Assembly: GCF_014204625.1 (NCBI RefSeq)
Contig: NZ_JACHLU010000001.1
Location: forward strand, 186,001-250,000
Length of the DNA: 64,000 bases
Direction: 5' to 3'
DNA from: Gillisella vitis
GTDB taxonomy: Bacteria; Pseudomonadota; Alphaproteobacteria; Rhizobiales; Rhizobiaceae
Shown in pieces: positions 17,938 to 26,646 of this stretch (the first letter of the stretch is position 1; each line of letters starts with the position of its first letter). The notes beneath the pieces were generated by a model. That model was given only the letters and a program-made list of their open reading frames with translations, was not told the DNA's origin and did not search any database. The position numbers and the translations under genes are program-made.

Positions 17938-19020
17938 ATGTCATCCCATCGCGCAGATCATGAAAACGCCTTGGCGCGTGATTTCAAAGAAGCGGAGCCT
18001 TATACATTGCGCGCGCGCGTGGAGATACCGGACCCGGAACACTGTCTTCGGTACTTGTCCGATCATCTGCGAGAAGACGGTATGGACGTTGAGGAAGACG
18101 GCAACGGCTTCAGGGTGACAACGCCATTGGTTTCCGGCGTCTTGTCTTGCAAGGGCAATGCCGTGCTGGTTGAGGCAAGCGTTGAGGATGTAGAATCGCT
18201 CTATTTCATCAAGTTCTGGCTGCACGAGCATTTTTCAGAAATCGCAGGCTCCACACCGATCAAAATCGACTGGAGCGAAAACTGTATAGGCCTCACAGTT
18301 CCACCTGGTTTTTCAATCCTGACTGTTGCCAGCGCACGCTATATCACACCCCGTATTCGCCGCATTACCTTCAGTACCACCAACATCGCACAATTTCAAA
18401 ATTCCGATGCTATCCACCTGAAAATCATGATCAATTTCGATCAGTTCCTTGCCCAGCAAAAAGGGCAGGCCCATGATTTCGTACCTGTGTGGCGGCGCTA
18501 CACGGTTCGCACCATTGATAGCGCCTCACACCTTATCGCTATTGATTTCTTCTTGCATGATACAGATGGGCCCGGTGCAAATTGGGCCAAATCAGCGCAA
18601 TCAGGCGATATGGTCGGCATCGCCAGTCTGAGCGGCAGCGGCTTTAAAACGGCCGATTGGTACCTGATTGCCGGTGATGAAACATCACTTCCAGCCATTG
18701 GACGCATGGTTGAGACATTGCACGCCAATGCCGAGGGCGCAATCATCATTGTGGTTGGAAACGAACATGAGACCCAACCCCTCAAAACCCCTGCCAATTT
18801 ACGGATCAAGTGGATTTACCGTGATTCATGCGCCGATAGTCAAGCGGAGTTGCTCGCGGCCATCGGAAGCGTTGACTGTCCGAAGGATGATCGAAAAAAG
18901 CTCATCTGGGCCGCCTGTGACGTGCAAACAGCACGAAAAATCCGCCATTATCTGCGTGAAACACGCTCCTTTACCAAAGAGGAAGAGGCTGTTTTTGGCT
19001 ATTGGCACAGGGGCGGATAG
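17938..19020 (+). CDS. Siderophore-interacting ferric reductase with N-terminal DUF2218 domain
   Basis: A 360-residue cytoplasmic protein. Residues 20-105 resemble DUF2218 (ending VEDVESLYFIKFWLHEHFSEI). The rest is a FAD-binding siderophore-interacting domain with the FAD motif WRRYTVRTID and a C-terminal NAD(P)-like part ending in FGYWHRG, typical of the ViuB family. It should reduce Fe(III) in the imported siderophore to release Fe(II). The frame is open from 17701, but that stretch is shadow of the acyltransferase. ATG 17938 starts the DUF2218 part and lies 8 bases after the previous stop. Confidence 0.82.
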   Translation: MSSHRADHENALARDFKEAEPYTLRARVEIPDPEHCLRYLSDHLREDGMDVEEDGNGFRVTTPLVSGVLSCKGNAVLVEASVEDVESLYFIKFWLHEHFSEIAGSTPIKIDWSENCIGLTVPPGFSILTVASARYITPRIRRITFSTTNIAQFQNSDAIHLKIMINFDQFLAQQKGQAHDFVPVWRRYTVRTIDSASHLIAIDFFLHDTDGPGANWAKSAQSGDMVGIASLSGSGFKTADWYLIAGDETSLPAIGRMVETLHANAEGAIIIVVGNEHETQPLKTPANLRIKWIYRDSCADSQAELLAAIGSVDCPKDDRKKLIWAACDVQTARKIRHYLRETRSFTKEEEAVFGYWHRGG

Positions 19021-19270
19021 GTCATTTTTGCGACAAATTCGATCTCTGCTAAACCATGAGCAGCATAACTCTTTGAACATCAAAGATTTAACAGGCTGCT
19101 GAAAAAGAGCTATATCCAGAAAAATGCGGTGTTTGCTATCCCCTTGCGGCTGATATAAATGACATGCGCCCGATTACCCCATGACTGGCAAAACCTGCAC
19201 AGGACTTGCGCTGTCCATGACAGCGGGGCCGATGTGGCGCATATCGAACTCTTGGACTTTGGGGGCTGGC

Positions 19271-19573
19271 ATGACAGACCAGAATGATGACTATATTTAC
19301 GATGAAGCGTCCGGCGAATGGCTGCCTGCATCCGAAATTGCGGCTGCGAAAGCGCTGGCCAGTGAAGTGCGTGATGCTTCAGGCAATCTGCTGGTTGATG
19401 GCGATTCCGTCACACTGATCAAGGATCTGAAGGTCAAGGGTGCTGGGCAGACCTTGAAACAGGGAACCGTTATCAAATCCATCCGGCTGACGGAAAATCC
19501 CGAAGAAATCGACTGCCGCCATGATGCAATCAAGGGTCTGGTTCTGCGCACCGAGTTTGTGCGAAAGCGTTAA
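19271..19573 (+). CDS. PhnA / YjdM-like protein without the N-terminal zinc ribbon
   Basis: A 100-residue protein. Its last 65 residues match the PhnA (YjdM) C-terminal domain: DASGNLLVDGDSVTLIKDLK, then VIKSIRLTE, IDCRHDAIKGL and TEFVRKR at the end. The E. coli relative carries a four-cysteine zinc ribbon in front; here that part is replaced by an acidic segment (MTDQNDDYIYDEAS) with no cysteine pairs. Despite the family name, no direct role in phosphonate breakdown is established. ATG 19271 is preceded by GGGGGCTGG. The 250 bases before it show no other gene. It is convergent with the RND operon and shares the terminator region at 19591-19623. Confidence 0.75.
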   Translation: MTDQNDDYIYDEASGEWLPASEIAAAKALASEVRDASGNLLVDGDSVTLIKDLKVKGAGQTLKQGTVIKSIRLTENPEEIDCRHDAIKGLVLRTEFVRKR

Positions 19574-19590
19574 AATAAAGCGCTATCAAT

Positions 19591-19623
19591 AAAAAAGCGC
19601 CGTGTAGCAAACGACACGGCGCT
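19591..19623 (-). terminator. Intrinsic terminator of the RND operon
   Basis: The stem GCGCCGTGT (19597-19605) pairs with ACACGGCGC (19614-19622) around an 8-base loop. Read on the reverse strand it is followed by six T (complement of 19591-19596). It lies 13 bases after the RND stop and between convergent genes. Confidence 0.85.
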
Positions 19624-19635
19624 GTCAGCTTTGAA

Positions 19636-22600
19636 TTACTCTGTTTCGCGCGGAATGCGGAACCAGGCAACGTAGAGTGCAGGCAAGAACAGCAACGTCA
19701 GCACGGTGCCCACAACAATACCACCCATCATCGCATAGGCCATTGGACCCCAGAAGACTTCGCGGGCAATGGGAATCAGCGCAAGCGTTGCTGCCGCAGC
19801 GGTCAGCATGATGGGCCGCATCCGGTGTTCCGTTGCCTCTATCACCGCCTTGAAGGGCGAGACTCCTTCCTTGCGCAATTCCTCAATCTGGACAATCAGA
19901 ATGACGGAATTTCGGATCAGGATACCAATCAGCGCCAGAACGCCAAGAATGGCAACAAAACCAAGGGGCGCACGGCTGAGAACCAGAGCAGCAACAACCC
20001 CGACCAACGCCAGAGGCGCTACGGAAAACACCAGAAACAGACGATGGAAGCTCTGCAACTGGATCATCAGCAAGGTTGCCATCACAAACAGCATCACAGG
20101 AACGACCTTAACGATCGGGGCTTGCGATTCAGCACTTTGCTCGACAGCACCACCAATCTGGACGAAGTAGCCGTCTGGCAAGGTCTTGCTGAAGGCCGCA
20201 ACCTTGTCCGTCAATGCGGTCACAATCGTCGCGGGCTGTTTGTCGCCCAACACGCCGGCTTTCACCGTGATGGTTGGAATACGATTGCGCCGTGCAATGT
20301 TGGGCTGTTCAAGCTCATAGTGAAACGTTGCCACCGACGAGAGCGGTATCAACGTGCCTGATCCACTCTGGACCTGCAATGTCAAAAGCTTGTCGATCGA
20401 GGATCGATCCACATTGTCAGCCCGACCCACCACGTTGATCAGGTAAATACCATCCCGCACCTGCGTTACCGTGCTGCCTTGAACCACGCTGTTCAGGAGG
20501 TTGGCGATGTCCTGAGTGGAAACACCCAGTTCACGGGCCTTGTCTTGCAGCACATCGAGCTTGACCACGCGCGCAGGCTCATTCCAGTCGAGCGAGATGC
20601 TTGTCAGCGATGGATCGCTTCCCATCACCGTTGCCAGCTTCAATGCCTGATCACGAACCATTGTAGCATCGGGACCAGACAGACGATATTGCACCGGCTT
20701 GCCCACGGGAGGGCCAATATCCAGCAGTTTTATATAGGCATCCGTGCCGGGGAAGGTCTCTTTCAGATAGGCCTGCAACTTTGGCCGCAATCTGTCTCTT
20801 GCTTCCAGGTCTTTGGCCAGAATCACCGTCTGCCCGAAGGAGGAAGAGGGATCTTGCACATCGTATGACAGAATGAAGCGCGGAGCACCCTCACCAACAT
20901 AGGTTGACCAGTGATCAACGTCCGGATTACCCGCCAGTTGTTCCTGCTCAAATTTGCCCATCTGCTGGCTTGTTTCAGCAATTGTGCTGTTTTGCGGCAA
21001 ATTCCAGTCCACGATCAATTCTGGACGGTCAGAGCTTGGGAAAAACTGCTGCTGCACCAGCGACAGACCGGCGATGGACAAGCCAAACACACCAATGGTC
21101 ACCGCAATCGTCACCCAGCGAAATTGCAGGCAAAGCCGCAGGGATCTGGAAAACGCCTTTGCAAACCAGCCTTGATGTTCATGATGTTTTTTCATGGATT
21201 TCGGCAGAATTGCAACACCGATCAGCGGTGTGAACACAACAGCAACCACCCATGATGCGGTCAGCGAAACCGCCAGCACCACAAACAGCGTGAAGGTAAA
21301 TTCACCGGCGCTACTATCGTTGAAAGCAATAGGCAAAAAGCTGGCAACCGTGACCATTGTGCCGGTCAGCATCGGAAACGCCGTTGAGGTGTAAACATAG
21401 GTTGCCGCCTTGCGCAAACTGTCGCCAACCTCCAGCCGTGCCACCATCATTTCGACGGCAATCATGGCGTCGTCCACCAGCAGTCCCAGCGCGATAATCA
21501 ACGCACCCAACGAAATCCGCTGAAGCGAGATACCCGAATATTGCATCACCATAAATGTAATGGCCAACACAAGCGGAATGGAAATTGCCACCACCAGACC
21601 GGCCCGCAAGCCAAGGCTGATAAAGCTGATGGCAAGAACAATCGCAATGGCTTCAGCCAGCGCGCGCGTGAAGCCAGACACGGCCTCTTCCACAACAACA
21701 GGCTGGTCAGCCACATGTGCGACCGAGACGCCAACAGGCAAATCATTGGAAATCTTGTTGACTTCCTCATCAAGTCCATGGCCGAAAACCAGCAGGTTGG
21801 CACCCGCTTTCATGCCGATTTTCAGGCCAATTGCAGGCTTGCCATTGTAACGAAACAGCGCTGTCGCGGGATCAACATATCCACGCTTGATGTCTGCCAC
21901 GTCGCTGAGCCGGAAAAACCGATCGTTGACCCGTAGATTCACCTCGCTCAGGCTTTTTTCAGATTTGAAATTGCCGCCAACGCGCAAGGCAATGGCTTCT
22001 GGCCCGGCCTGCATGATTCCCGATTGGGTCACGGCATTCTGCGCTTGCAGGGTAGACACCACGGAAGCTTTATCAATGCCAAGGGCAGCAAGCTTCTGGG
22101 TTGAGAACTCCAGATAGATCACTTCATCCTGCGCACCAATCACTTCGACTTTTCCCACATTGGGAATGCCGAGAATCTTGGTTCTCGCATCCTCGACAAT
22201 GTCGCGCAGCTCCCGCTTGGTCAGGCTGTCGGAGGTGAAGGCAAAGATATTTCCATAGACATCCCCGAACTGGTCATCGAAAAATGGCCCCTGAACGCCA
22301 GAGGGAAAATCGCTGCTGATGTCATTGATCATATTGCGAACCCGTTGCCAGGCGGGCGCAACATCCTTGGCCTTGGTGGTTGGCAACAGATTGACAAAGA
22401 CAGTGGTTTTGCCGGACTGGGTAACACTGCGGCTGTAATCGAGTGACGGCAGTTCCTGCAATTTCTTCTCAATGCGGTCAGCAACCTGCTGCGTCACTTC
22501 CTCCGCAGATGCGCCCGGCCATTGTGCCTGAATCACCATGGTCTTGATGGTGAAGGAGGGGTCTTCCTCTCGTCCCAATTGAGTATAGGCTAAAAACCCG

Positions 22601-22680
22601 GCAACGGAGAAGGCAATCATGAAATACAGGACGAGGGAGCGGTGCTCGAGCGCCCAGTCGGACAGATTGAATTTTTTCAC
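19636..22680 (-). CDS. RND efflux pump (TriC-like, works with two adaptors)
   Basis: A 1014-residue inner-membrane RND transporter. It begins with a short cytoplasmic helix and a first membrane segment (LVLYFMIAFSVAGFL). A block of six segments sits in the middle, including the TM4 pair LVDDAMIAVEMM, whose two acidic residues form the proton relay. A second block is near the C-terminus (from about 870). Two large periplasmic loops carry the porter motifs. It is coded after two membrane-fusion proteins with a 4-base overlap (22677-22680), the arrangement of Pseudomonas TriABC, where both adaptors are needed. No outer-membrane channel is coded here, so a shared TolC-type channel is likely. The substrate is unknown. 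Confidence 0.88.
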   Translation of the reverse strand: MKKFNLSDWALEHRSLVLYFMIAFSVAGFLAYTQLGREEDPSFTIKTMVIQAQWPGASAEEVTQQVADRIEKKLQELPSLDYSRSVTQSGKTTVFVNLLPTTKAKDVAPAWQRVRNMINDISSDFPSGVQGPFFDDQFGDVYGNIFAFTSDSLTKRELRDIVEDARTKILGIPNVGKVEVIGAQDEVIYLEFSTQKLAALGIDKASVVSTLQAQNAVTQSGIMQAGPEAIALRVGGNFKSEKSLSEVNLRVNDRFFRLSDVADIKRGYVDPATALFRYNGKPAIGLKIGMKAGANLLVFGHGLDEEVNKISNDLPVGVSVAHVADQPVVVEEAVSGFTRALAEAIAIVLAISFISLGLRAGLVVAISIPLVLAITFMVMQYSGISLQRISLGALIIALGLLVDDAMIAVEMMVARLEVGDSLRKAATYVYTSTAFPMLTGTMVTVASFLPIAFNDSSAGEFTFTLFVVLAVSLTASWVVAVVFTPLIGVAILPKSMKKHHEHQGWFAKAFSRSLRLCLQFRWVTIAVTIGVFGLSIAGLSLVQQQFFPSSDRPELIVDWNLPQNSTIAETSQQMGKFEQEQLAGNPDVDHWSTYVGEGAPRFILSYDVQDPSSSFGQTVILAKDLEARDRLRPKLQAYLKETFPGTDAYIKLLDIGPPVGKPVQYRLSGPDATMVRDQALKLATVMGSDPSLTSISLDWNEPARVVKLDVLQDKARELGVSTQDIANLLNSVVQGSTVTQVRDGIYLINVVGRADNVDRSSIDKLLTLQVQSGSGTLIPLSSVATFHYELEQPNIARRNRIPTITVKAGVLGDKQPATIVTALTDKVAAFSKTLPDGYFVQIGGAVEQSAESQAPIVKVVPVMLFVMATLLMIQLQSFHRLFLVFSVAPLALVGVVAALVLSRAPLGFVAILGVLALIGILIRNSVILIVQIEELRKEGVSPFKAVIEATEHRMRPIMLTAAAATLALIPIAREVFWGPMAYAMMGGIVVGTVLTLLFLPALYVAWFRIPRETE

Positions 22681-23780
22681 GTACGGCGCTCCTGTCCAAG
22701 TCTGATTGTTTGTCCGTCCTGAAGCTCGTTGACGCCAGCGGCGACAATCTTGTCACCACGTGCTATGCCAGACAGGACACGGATCAGAGGAGAATTGATG
22801 GTTTTCGGATCGGTCTTGACTTCGGCAAGGCGGATCGTGTTGCCTTCGCTATTAATCAACCAGACATAATCCTTGTCATTCTTGTGCATGACGGCTGAAC
22901 TGGGGAGTACAATGACTTCCAGACCGTCTTCGGTCGAAAACCGGACCGTCACCACAGATCCAAGACGAAATGCTTCGGGTGCATTATCGATTGCAATCTT
23001 GAGGCGATGTGTGCGGGTGGTTGTATCCGCTTCAGGCGCGATTTCGCGCAAGACTCCACGCGCTGTTACCGTCGGATCAAGCTGCAATTCCACATTAATC
23101 TCCGGCGTTGCCCGGATAGGGTCCAGCAGCGCTTCCGGCACATCCACAACCGCATCGCGCTGATCAAGGCGGGCGAGGGTGAGCATGGTCTGGCCAGATG
23201 CAACGGTTTGCCCGACATTGCCGGATGTTGCGGTGATTGCACCATCGAAATCAGCCCTCAGCCAGGCGTAACCAAGCTGCTCCTGTGCTTTATCGAGGCT
23301 TGATTGCGCTTTATCGACCGAGGCTTGCGCCGAGATCAGCCCTTGTTGGGCCACTTCCAGATCGGCCTGACTGATGCTGTTGCTGGCGGCCAGTATGTCC
23401 TTGCGTTTTTCGGTAATGCGGGCATTTTGAAGCTGGGCAATGGCAGAATTGAGATCGGCCTGAGCACTGCGCACGGCAAATTGCAAGGCCAGCGGGTCCA
23501 GTTCCATCAAAACATCGCCCTGCTTGACAACATCGCCAACCTGAACATTGCGGGCCGTGACACGGCCAAGTGTGCGAAAGGCAAGGTTGGTCTCGATACG
23601 AGGCTGCACCGTACCAGCAAAATTCAGAAGCCCGGCGTGCTCGGCTTTCGCTTCGATCCACAAAACAGGACGGGCTTGAGGAACGGCGGGGGGCTGCTCT
23701 GCGGCAATTGCTGCGATGGCCGACAGAAGCAGGCTTGCAATCATCAAAGTGCCCCGCGTTCGGATAGGATTTTTCTGCAT
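22677..23780 (-). CDS. RND membrane-fusion (adaptor) protein, second of the pair
   Basis: A 367-residue periplasmic adaptor. A hydrophobic leader (LMIASLLLSAIAAIAA) is followed by the lipoyl half-motif RTLGRVTARNVQVGD, an alpha-helical hairpin rich in Gln and Ala, and the second lipoyl half WLRADFDGAITAT. ATG 23780 has the good ribosome site AAAGGACG and lies one base after the stop of the first adaptor; the longer frame from 23834 is less likely. It overlaps the pump gene by 4 bases. With the first adaptor it probably forms a mixed ring joining pump and outer channel. Confidence 0.86.
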   Translation of the reverse strand: MQKNPIRTRGTLMIASLLLSAIAAIAAEQPPAVPQARPVLWIEAKAEHAGLLNFAGTVQPRIETNLAFRTLGRVTARNVQVGDVVKQGDVLMELDPLALQFAVRSAQADLNSAIAQLQNARITEKRKDILAASNSISQADLEVAQQGLISAQASVDKAQSSLDKAQEQLGYAWLRADFDGAITATSGNVGQTVASGQTMLTLARLDQRDAVVDVPEALLDPIRATPEINVELQLDPTVTARGVLREIAPEADTTTRTHRLKIAIDNAPEAFRLGSVVTVRFSTEDGLEVIVLPSSAVMHKNDKDYVWLINSEGNTIRLAEVKTDPKTINSPLIRVLSGIARGDKIVAAGVNELQDGQTIRLGQERRT

Positions 23781-23781
23781 C

Positions 23782-24891
23782 TTAACGTCCTTTCCAGTCG
23801 AGGATTGCATCAGGACGCAACAGTTTCCCGCCATCCGTCACCACAATATCGCCGGTTGTCAGCCCGTCGCTGACCACAAAATCACCAAGCCGGTAGAGGG
23901 CAACCTTGACAGGCTGCAACGTCGCCGTTCTGCTTTTGGGATTAACCACCCAAACGGCAGGCACACCACTGGCAGAGGACATGGCACCCCAGGGCAGAGT
24001 GATCCCGGTCTTGGCCGGCGCCTGAAAATGACCGAGAACAGGTGTGCCAAGAACCCAGTCCGCATCCTGCGGCAGCGAGAGCTTGATGTGAATTGTTCCG
24101 GTCTTGTCATCGATAACCGGAGAGGTTTCACGAATACGCGCCGTGACGGTCTGAGCTGGATCGTTGATGGGGGAAACCTCAACCTGTCTTGACGGTTCAC
24201 CTTCGAGGAAAAACGCTTCATAGACATCGAAAACGGCATCACGCGGCCCATCATGCGCAATGGTCAGGGCAGACTGGGCAGCCGTGACAACAGCACCGAT
24301 TTCAATATTGCGGGCAGTAATGATGCCATCCGAATCGGCCCTGAGTTCTGTGTAGGACAATGAGTCCCTTGCTGTTGCCAATGACGCTTCAGCCGATTCG
24401 AGCGAGCCTTGTGCGGTGGCCAGATCCTGCTGAGCCTGATCAAGTACCTGCTGGGCTGCGGCATGGGAGGCAATGAGCGCCTGATAGCGCTCAAACGCCA
24501 GCCGTTTCTGCTTGAGATCGGCCTGCGCTGCCCGCAATGATGCTTCAGCAATGGCAACATCAGCGAGTTGCTCGGTGTTGTCCAGCCGCATCAGCACATC
24601 ACCCTTGCGGACATGATTGCCAACGTCAACGTTACGGGCAATGACTTTGCCGCCGACACGAAAAGCCAGATCCGTCTGGATGCGGGCCTCCACTTCACCA
24701 GTGATGGCGGCAACGGGTTGATATTGGGTCGAAGAGGCTTTCTCGACACCGACCATCTGCGCTGCCGTTTCTGTTGCCTTGTCTGGCTCGCTGCAACTGG
24801 CCAGAGCAGCACTGACCATGATCAGTGCCATCAGGCGCGTTGACGCAGATGCCACGGAAGACCTCTTCGCTCGGGTGGAAGAAAATATCAT
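23782..24891 (-). CDS. RND membrane-fusion lipoprotein (adaptor), first of the pair
   Basis: A 369-residue adaptor with a lipoprotein signal: hydrophobic LMALIMVSAALASC, lipobox LASC, lipidated Cys33. Lipoyl halves are FRVGGKVIARNVDVGN and LRADSDGIITARN, with a long Gln/Ala-rich hairpin (about 115-190) between them. The frame is open to 25152, but ATG 24891 gives the signal peptide directly, so it is preferred. It heads the adaptor-adaptor-pump operon, which faces a TetR gene across 517 bases containing a doubled palindromic operator. The two adaptors share layout but differ in detail, so this is a pair of paralogues. Confidence 0.85.
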   Translation of the reverse strand: MIFSSTRAKRSSVASASTRLMALIMVSAALASCSEPDKATETAAQMVGVEKASSTQYQPVAAITGEVEARIQTDLAFRVGGKVIARNVDVGNHVRKGDVLMRLDNTEQLADVAIAEASLRAAQADLKQKRLAFERYQALIASHAAAQQVLDQAQQDLATAQGSLESAEASLATARDSLSYTELRADSDGIITARNIEIGAVVTAAQSALTIAHDGPRDAVFDVYEAFFLEGEPSRQVEVSPINDPAQTVTARIRETSPVIDDKTGTIHIKLSLPQDADWVLGTPVLGHFQAPAKTGITLPWGAMSSASGVPAVWVVNPKSRTATLQPVKVALYRLGDFVVSDGLTTGDIVVTDGGKLLRPDAILDWKGR

Positions 24892-25196
24892 CGTATGAGG
24901 GTCCTGCTGAGATCCTGAATGAGTGCCTTTGCACCCGTGTGAATACCTGCTTGCGCAACAGGAAAAACTGTTTCGTGCAGCCCGCGGGCGCCTTGATCGG
25001 GGAGTTTGGAACCAGGTCTGCTTCTGCGTGATGAACGGCTGATCTCCACAACAGGCACAGCCAAGCCGGGGACTGAATGGCTCTTGCTCACACACTGAAT
25101 ATCCGGGTTGACAACACCGATGACGGTAACGGCCTCGGAAAGATGGCTGCAATCTTCTGTCATGATATTTTTCAAGCTGATGTTTTTGAATGACAT
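24888..25196 (-). CDS. Doubtful small frame ahead of the adaptor operon
   Basis: A 102-codon frame starting ATG 25196 whose TGA overlaps the adaptor ATG as ATGA, an arrangement typical of coupled genes. The product (MSFKNISLKN..., then Ser/Arg-rich SRSSRRSRPGSK) is not recognised. It has no clear ribosome site and changes character half way, as non-coding frames do. It may be chance or the remnant of a gene. It fills most of an otherwise empty 300-base stretch. Confidence 0.2.
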   Translation of the reverse strand: MSFKNISLKNIMTEDCSHLSEAVTVIGVVNPDIQCVSKSHSVPGLAVPVVEISRSSRRSRPGSKLPDQGARGLHETVFPVAQAGIHTGAKALIQDLSRTLIR

Positions 25197-25249
25197 TTTA
25201 CTTCAAGTGAGCCTGTGCACGAGTTGGAAAGGCGCGATCAATCCGCAAG

Positions 25250-25321
25250 GCTCAAGCTGAACCAGACAGATTCAATCGTTTTTTTGTCTTTTCGGAAAAC
25301 CGGGTTCCACTTTTCCCTGAC
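25250..25321 (-). repeat. Dispersed intergenic repeat, RIME-like (copy B, reverse strand)
   Basis: On the reverse strand it reads GTCAGGGAAAAGTGGAACCC, then GGTTTTCCGAAAAGACAAA, and ends in a decayed form of the hairpin half (CTGTCTGGTTCAGCTTGAGC). It aligns over its full length with copy A at 16746-16838. It lies directly beside the doubled operator at 25331-25368. Confidence 0.6.
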
Positions 25322-25330
25322 GCACGCCAA

Positions 25331-25369
25331 ATCAACACCTGTTGATCAAAAAAGTCAACAGGTGTTGAT
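25331..25369. promoter_or_regulatory. Doubled palindromic operator between TetR gene and RND operon
   Basis: Two palindromes, ATCAACA-CC-TGTTGAT (25331-25346) and TCAACA-GG-TGTTGA (25355-25368), are centred 23 bases apart. The 15-base arms 25331-25345 and 25355-25369 are also perfect inverted copies of each other. They lie 40 bases before the TetR start and overlap a possible -35 (TTGATT, 25365-25370) with GATAA near 25391. This is a typical TetR site and probably controls both divergent units. Confidence 0.72.
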
Positions 25370-25408
25370 TGCCATGATGAACATTTTTGGGATAAGCTTG
25401 TTCAGGCA

Positions 25409-25987
25409 ATGAACAGAGTGGTTATAATGACAATATGCCCAAAGCAGGAAAAATCACGGGAGCCGACGCGAGACCGTATCTTGCGCCATGCAATAGAGCG
25501 TTTTTCCAGCCAGTCTTTTGACACGACCGGGCTTCGTGAAATCGCCACCTGCTCGGGCGTTGATGTTGCACTGGTTCATCGCAGCTTTGGCTCCAAAGAG
25601 CGTCTCTTTGCAGAATGTGTCCGCACATCGCTGACGCTTGATGGTGTTCTGGATCAACCCTGCACAGAAACAATGGATCGTATTTTTGAGGAGACTGTGA
25701 CGCCGAGAGAAGAGGGAGAGTTGCGGCCAATCGACATTCTTGTCCACTCCTTTTCCTGCACTGAAGCATCGCGGGTTCTGCGTGAAGTTGCTGCTGAACT
25801 GGTCATTGATCCGCTTGTCAAAGTCTCAAACCATGGATCGGATCTCAGGGTTGCCTTGTCCCTTTCCATCCTGTTTGGCTTTGCCATCATGCGCGATGTG
25901 ATTGGTATCGAGGCTTTGAAACAAGCCGATCTGGATGAAGTCCGTCGGCTTCTTGGCAAAGCCAGAGACGCGCTTGAGCAAGAGTAA
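25409..25987 (+). CDS. TetR-family repressor of the RND operon
   Basis: A 192-residue TetR-type regulator. The N-terminal helix-turn-helix is clear (TRDRILRHAIERFSSQSFDT, then GLREIATCSGVDVALVHRSF and GSKERLF). The C-terminal ligand-binding part is not assignable to a substrate. ATG 25409 is the longest start; ATG 25433 (MTICPKQEK) is possible. It is divergent from the adaptor-adaptor-pump operon, and the gap carries a doubled palindrome, so repression of the pump and of itself is the likely circuit. The downstream DsrE-like gene begins 60 bases later on the same strand, but a shared transcript is not certain. Confidence 0.85.
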   Translation: MNRVVIMTICPKQEKSREPTRDRILRHAIERFSSQSFDTTGLREIATCSGVDVALVHRSFGSKERLFAECVRTSLTLDGVLDQPCTETMDRIFEETVTPREEGELRPIDILVHSFSCTEASRVLREVAAELVIDPLVKVSNHGSDLRVALSLSILFGFAIMRDVIGIEALKQADLDEVRRLLGKARDALEQE

Positions 25988-26047
25988 CACAAGAGTATCG
26001 CCGTTATTAAACGCAGGATACAGCCTGCGACAGACTGGAGTTTTCAT

Positions 26048-26566
26048 ATGATTCATCCGTTACGTTCACCCTCCCAGCATGGCCTGTTGCGTGGGTGGCG
26101 GCCCCTTGCTCTTGCCGTTGCGGCTTTCTCCTTTTTGCTGACCGTTGCAGGCTGGAGTTACGCCGCGGGTGCTGCCGCCACCGAGGCTGCCTCTAAAAAA
26201 TCCCACCATATCGCCATTTTGATCGACAGTGATGACGAAAAAGTCATGCGTCACGCTATCGCCTACACGGTTAATCTGTCTCGCGCCTATGCCGAAAAGG
26301 ATGAGCCGGTCTCCATCGAGATTGTGACCAATGGCTCCGGGATCAAATTGTTTCGCGCGGATACCTCGCCATTTCAGGAGCCTTTGGCGGCATTGCGGGG
26401 TGCCTATGCCGATATTGTTTACACCATGTGCGGCTCATCTCATTCCCTTGCCGAGCAGAAGGAAAATAAATCCATTCCGCTGATTGAAGGGGCAAGGCTT
26501 GTGCCTTACGGCATCAGCCGCATTGTGGAGTTGCAAGAGCAGGGCTGGACCGTGATACAGGGGTGA
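26048..26566 (+). CDS. Exported DsrE/F-like protein
   Basis: A 172-residue protein. A hydrophobic segment (PLALAVAAFSFLLTVAGWSY) suggests export or an N-terminal anchor. The mature part has the DsrE/F-like layout: HHIAILIDSDDEKVMRHAIA, then EIVTNGSGIKLFRAD and ADIVYTMCGSSHSLA, with one Cys in the usual active-site region. Such proteins are small sulfur-relay or sulfur-binding proteins, some of them periplasmic. The ribosome site is CTGGAG before ATG 26048. It is followed 80 bases later by a periplasmic TlpA-like thiol reductase on the same strand, so a shared role with thiols or sulfur compounds is likely. The stop codon lies inside an 18-base tandem duplication. Confidence 0.68.
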   Translation: MIHPLRSPSQHGLLRGWRPLALAVAAFSFLLTVAGWSYAAGAAATEAASKKSHHIAILIDSDDEKVMRHAIAYTVNLSRAYAEKDEPVSIEIVTNGSGIKLFRADTSPFQEPLAALRGAYADIVYTMCGSSHSLAEQKENKSIPLIEGARLVPYGISRIVELQEQGWTVIQG

Positions 26567-26589
26567 AACCGGATACAGGGTTGAAACCG
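26554..26589 (+). repeat. 18-bp tandem duplication over a stop codon
   Basis: GATACAGGGGTGAAACCG (26554-26571) is directly followed by GATACAGGGTTGAAACCG (26572-26589), one base different. The TGA stop of the DsrE-like gene is inside the first unit. It looks like a recent slippage event. Confidence 0.85.
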
Positions 26590-26646
26590 GCAACCACCAT
26601 CACCACTTGGCATATCAAAACGATTTCATGGACATAAAGAAACCAT

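Noticed and set aside
26012-26029. Hairpin CGCAGG-N6-CCTGCG between TetR and the DsrE-like gene as terminator
   Set aside because: Only six pairs and no T run; too weak to support.
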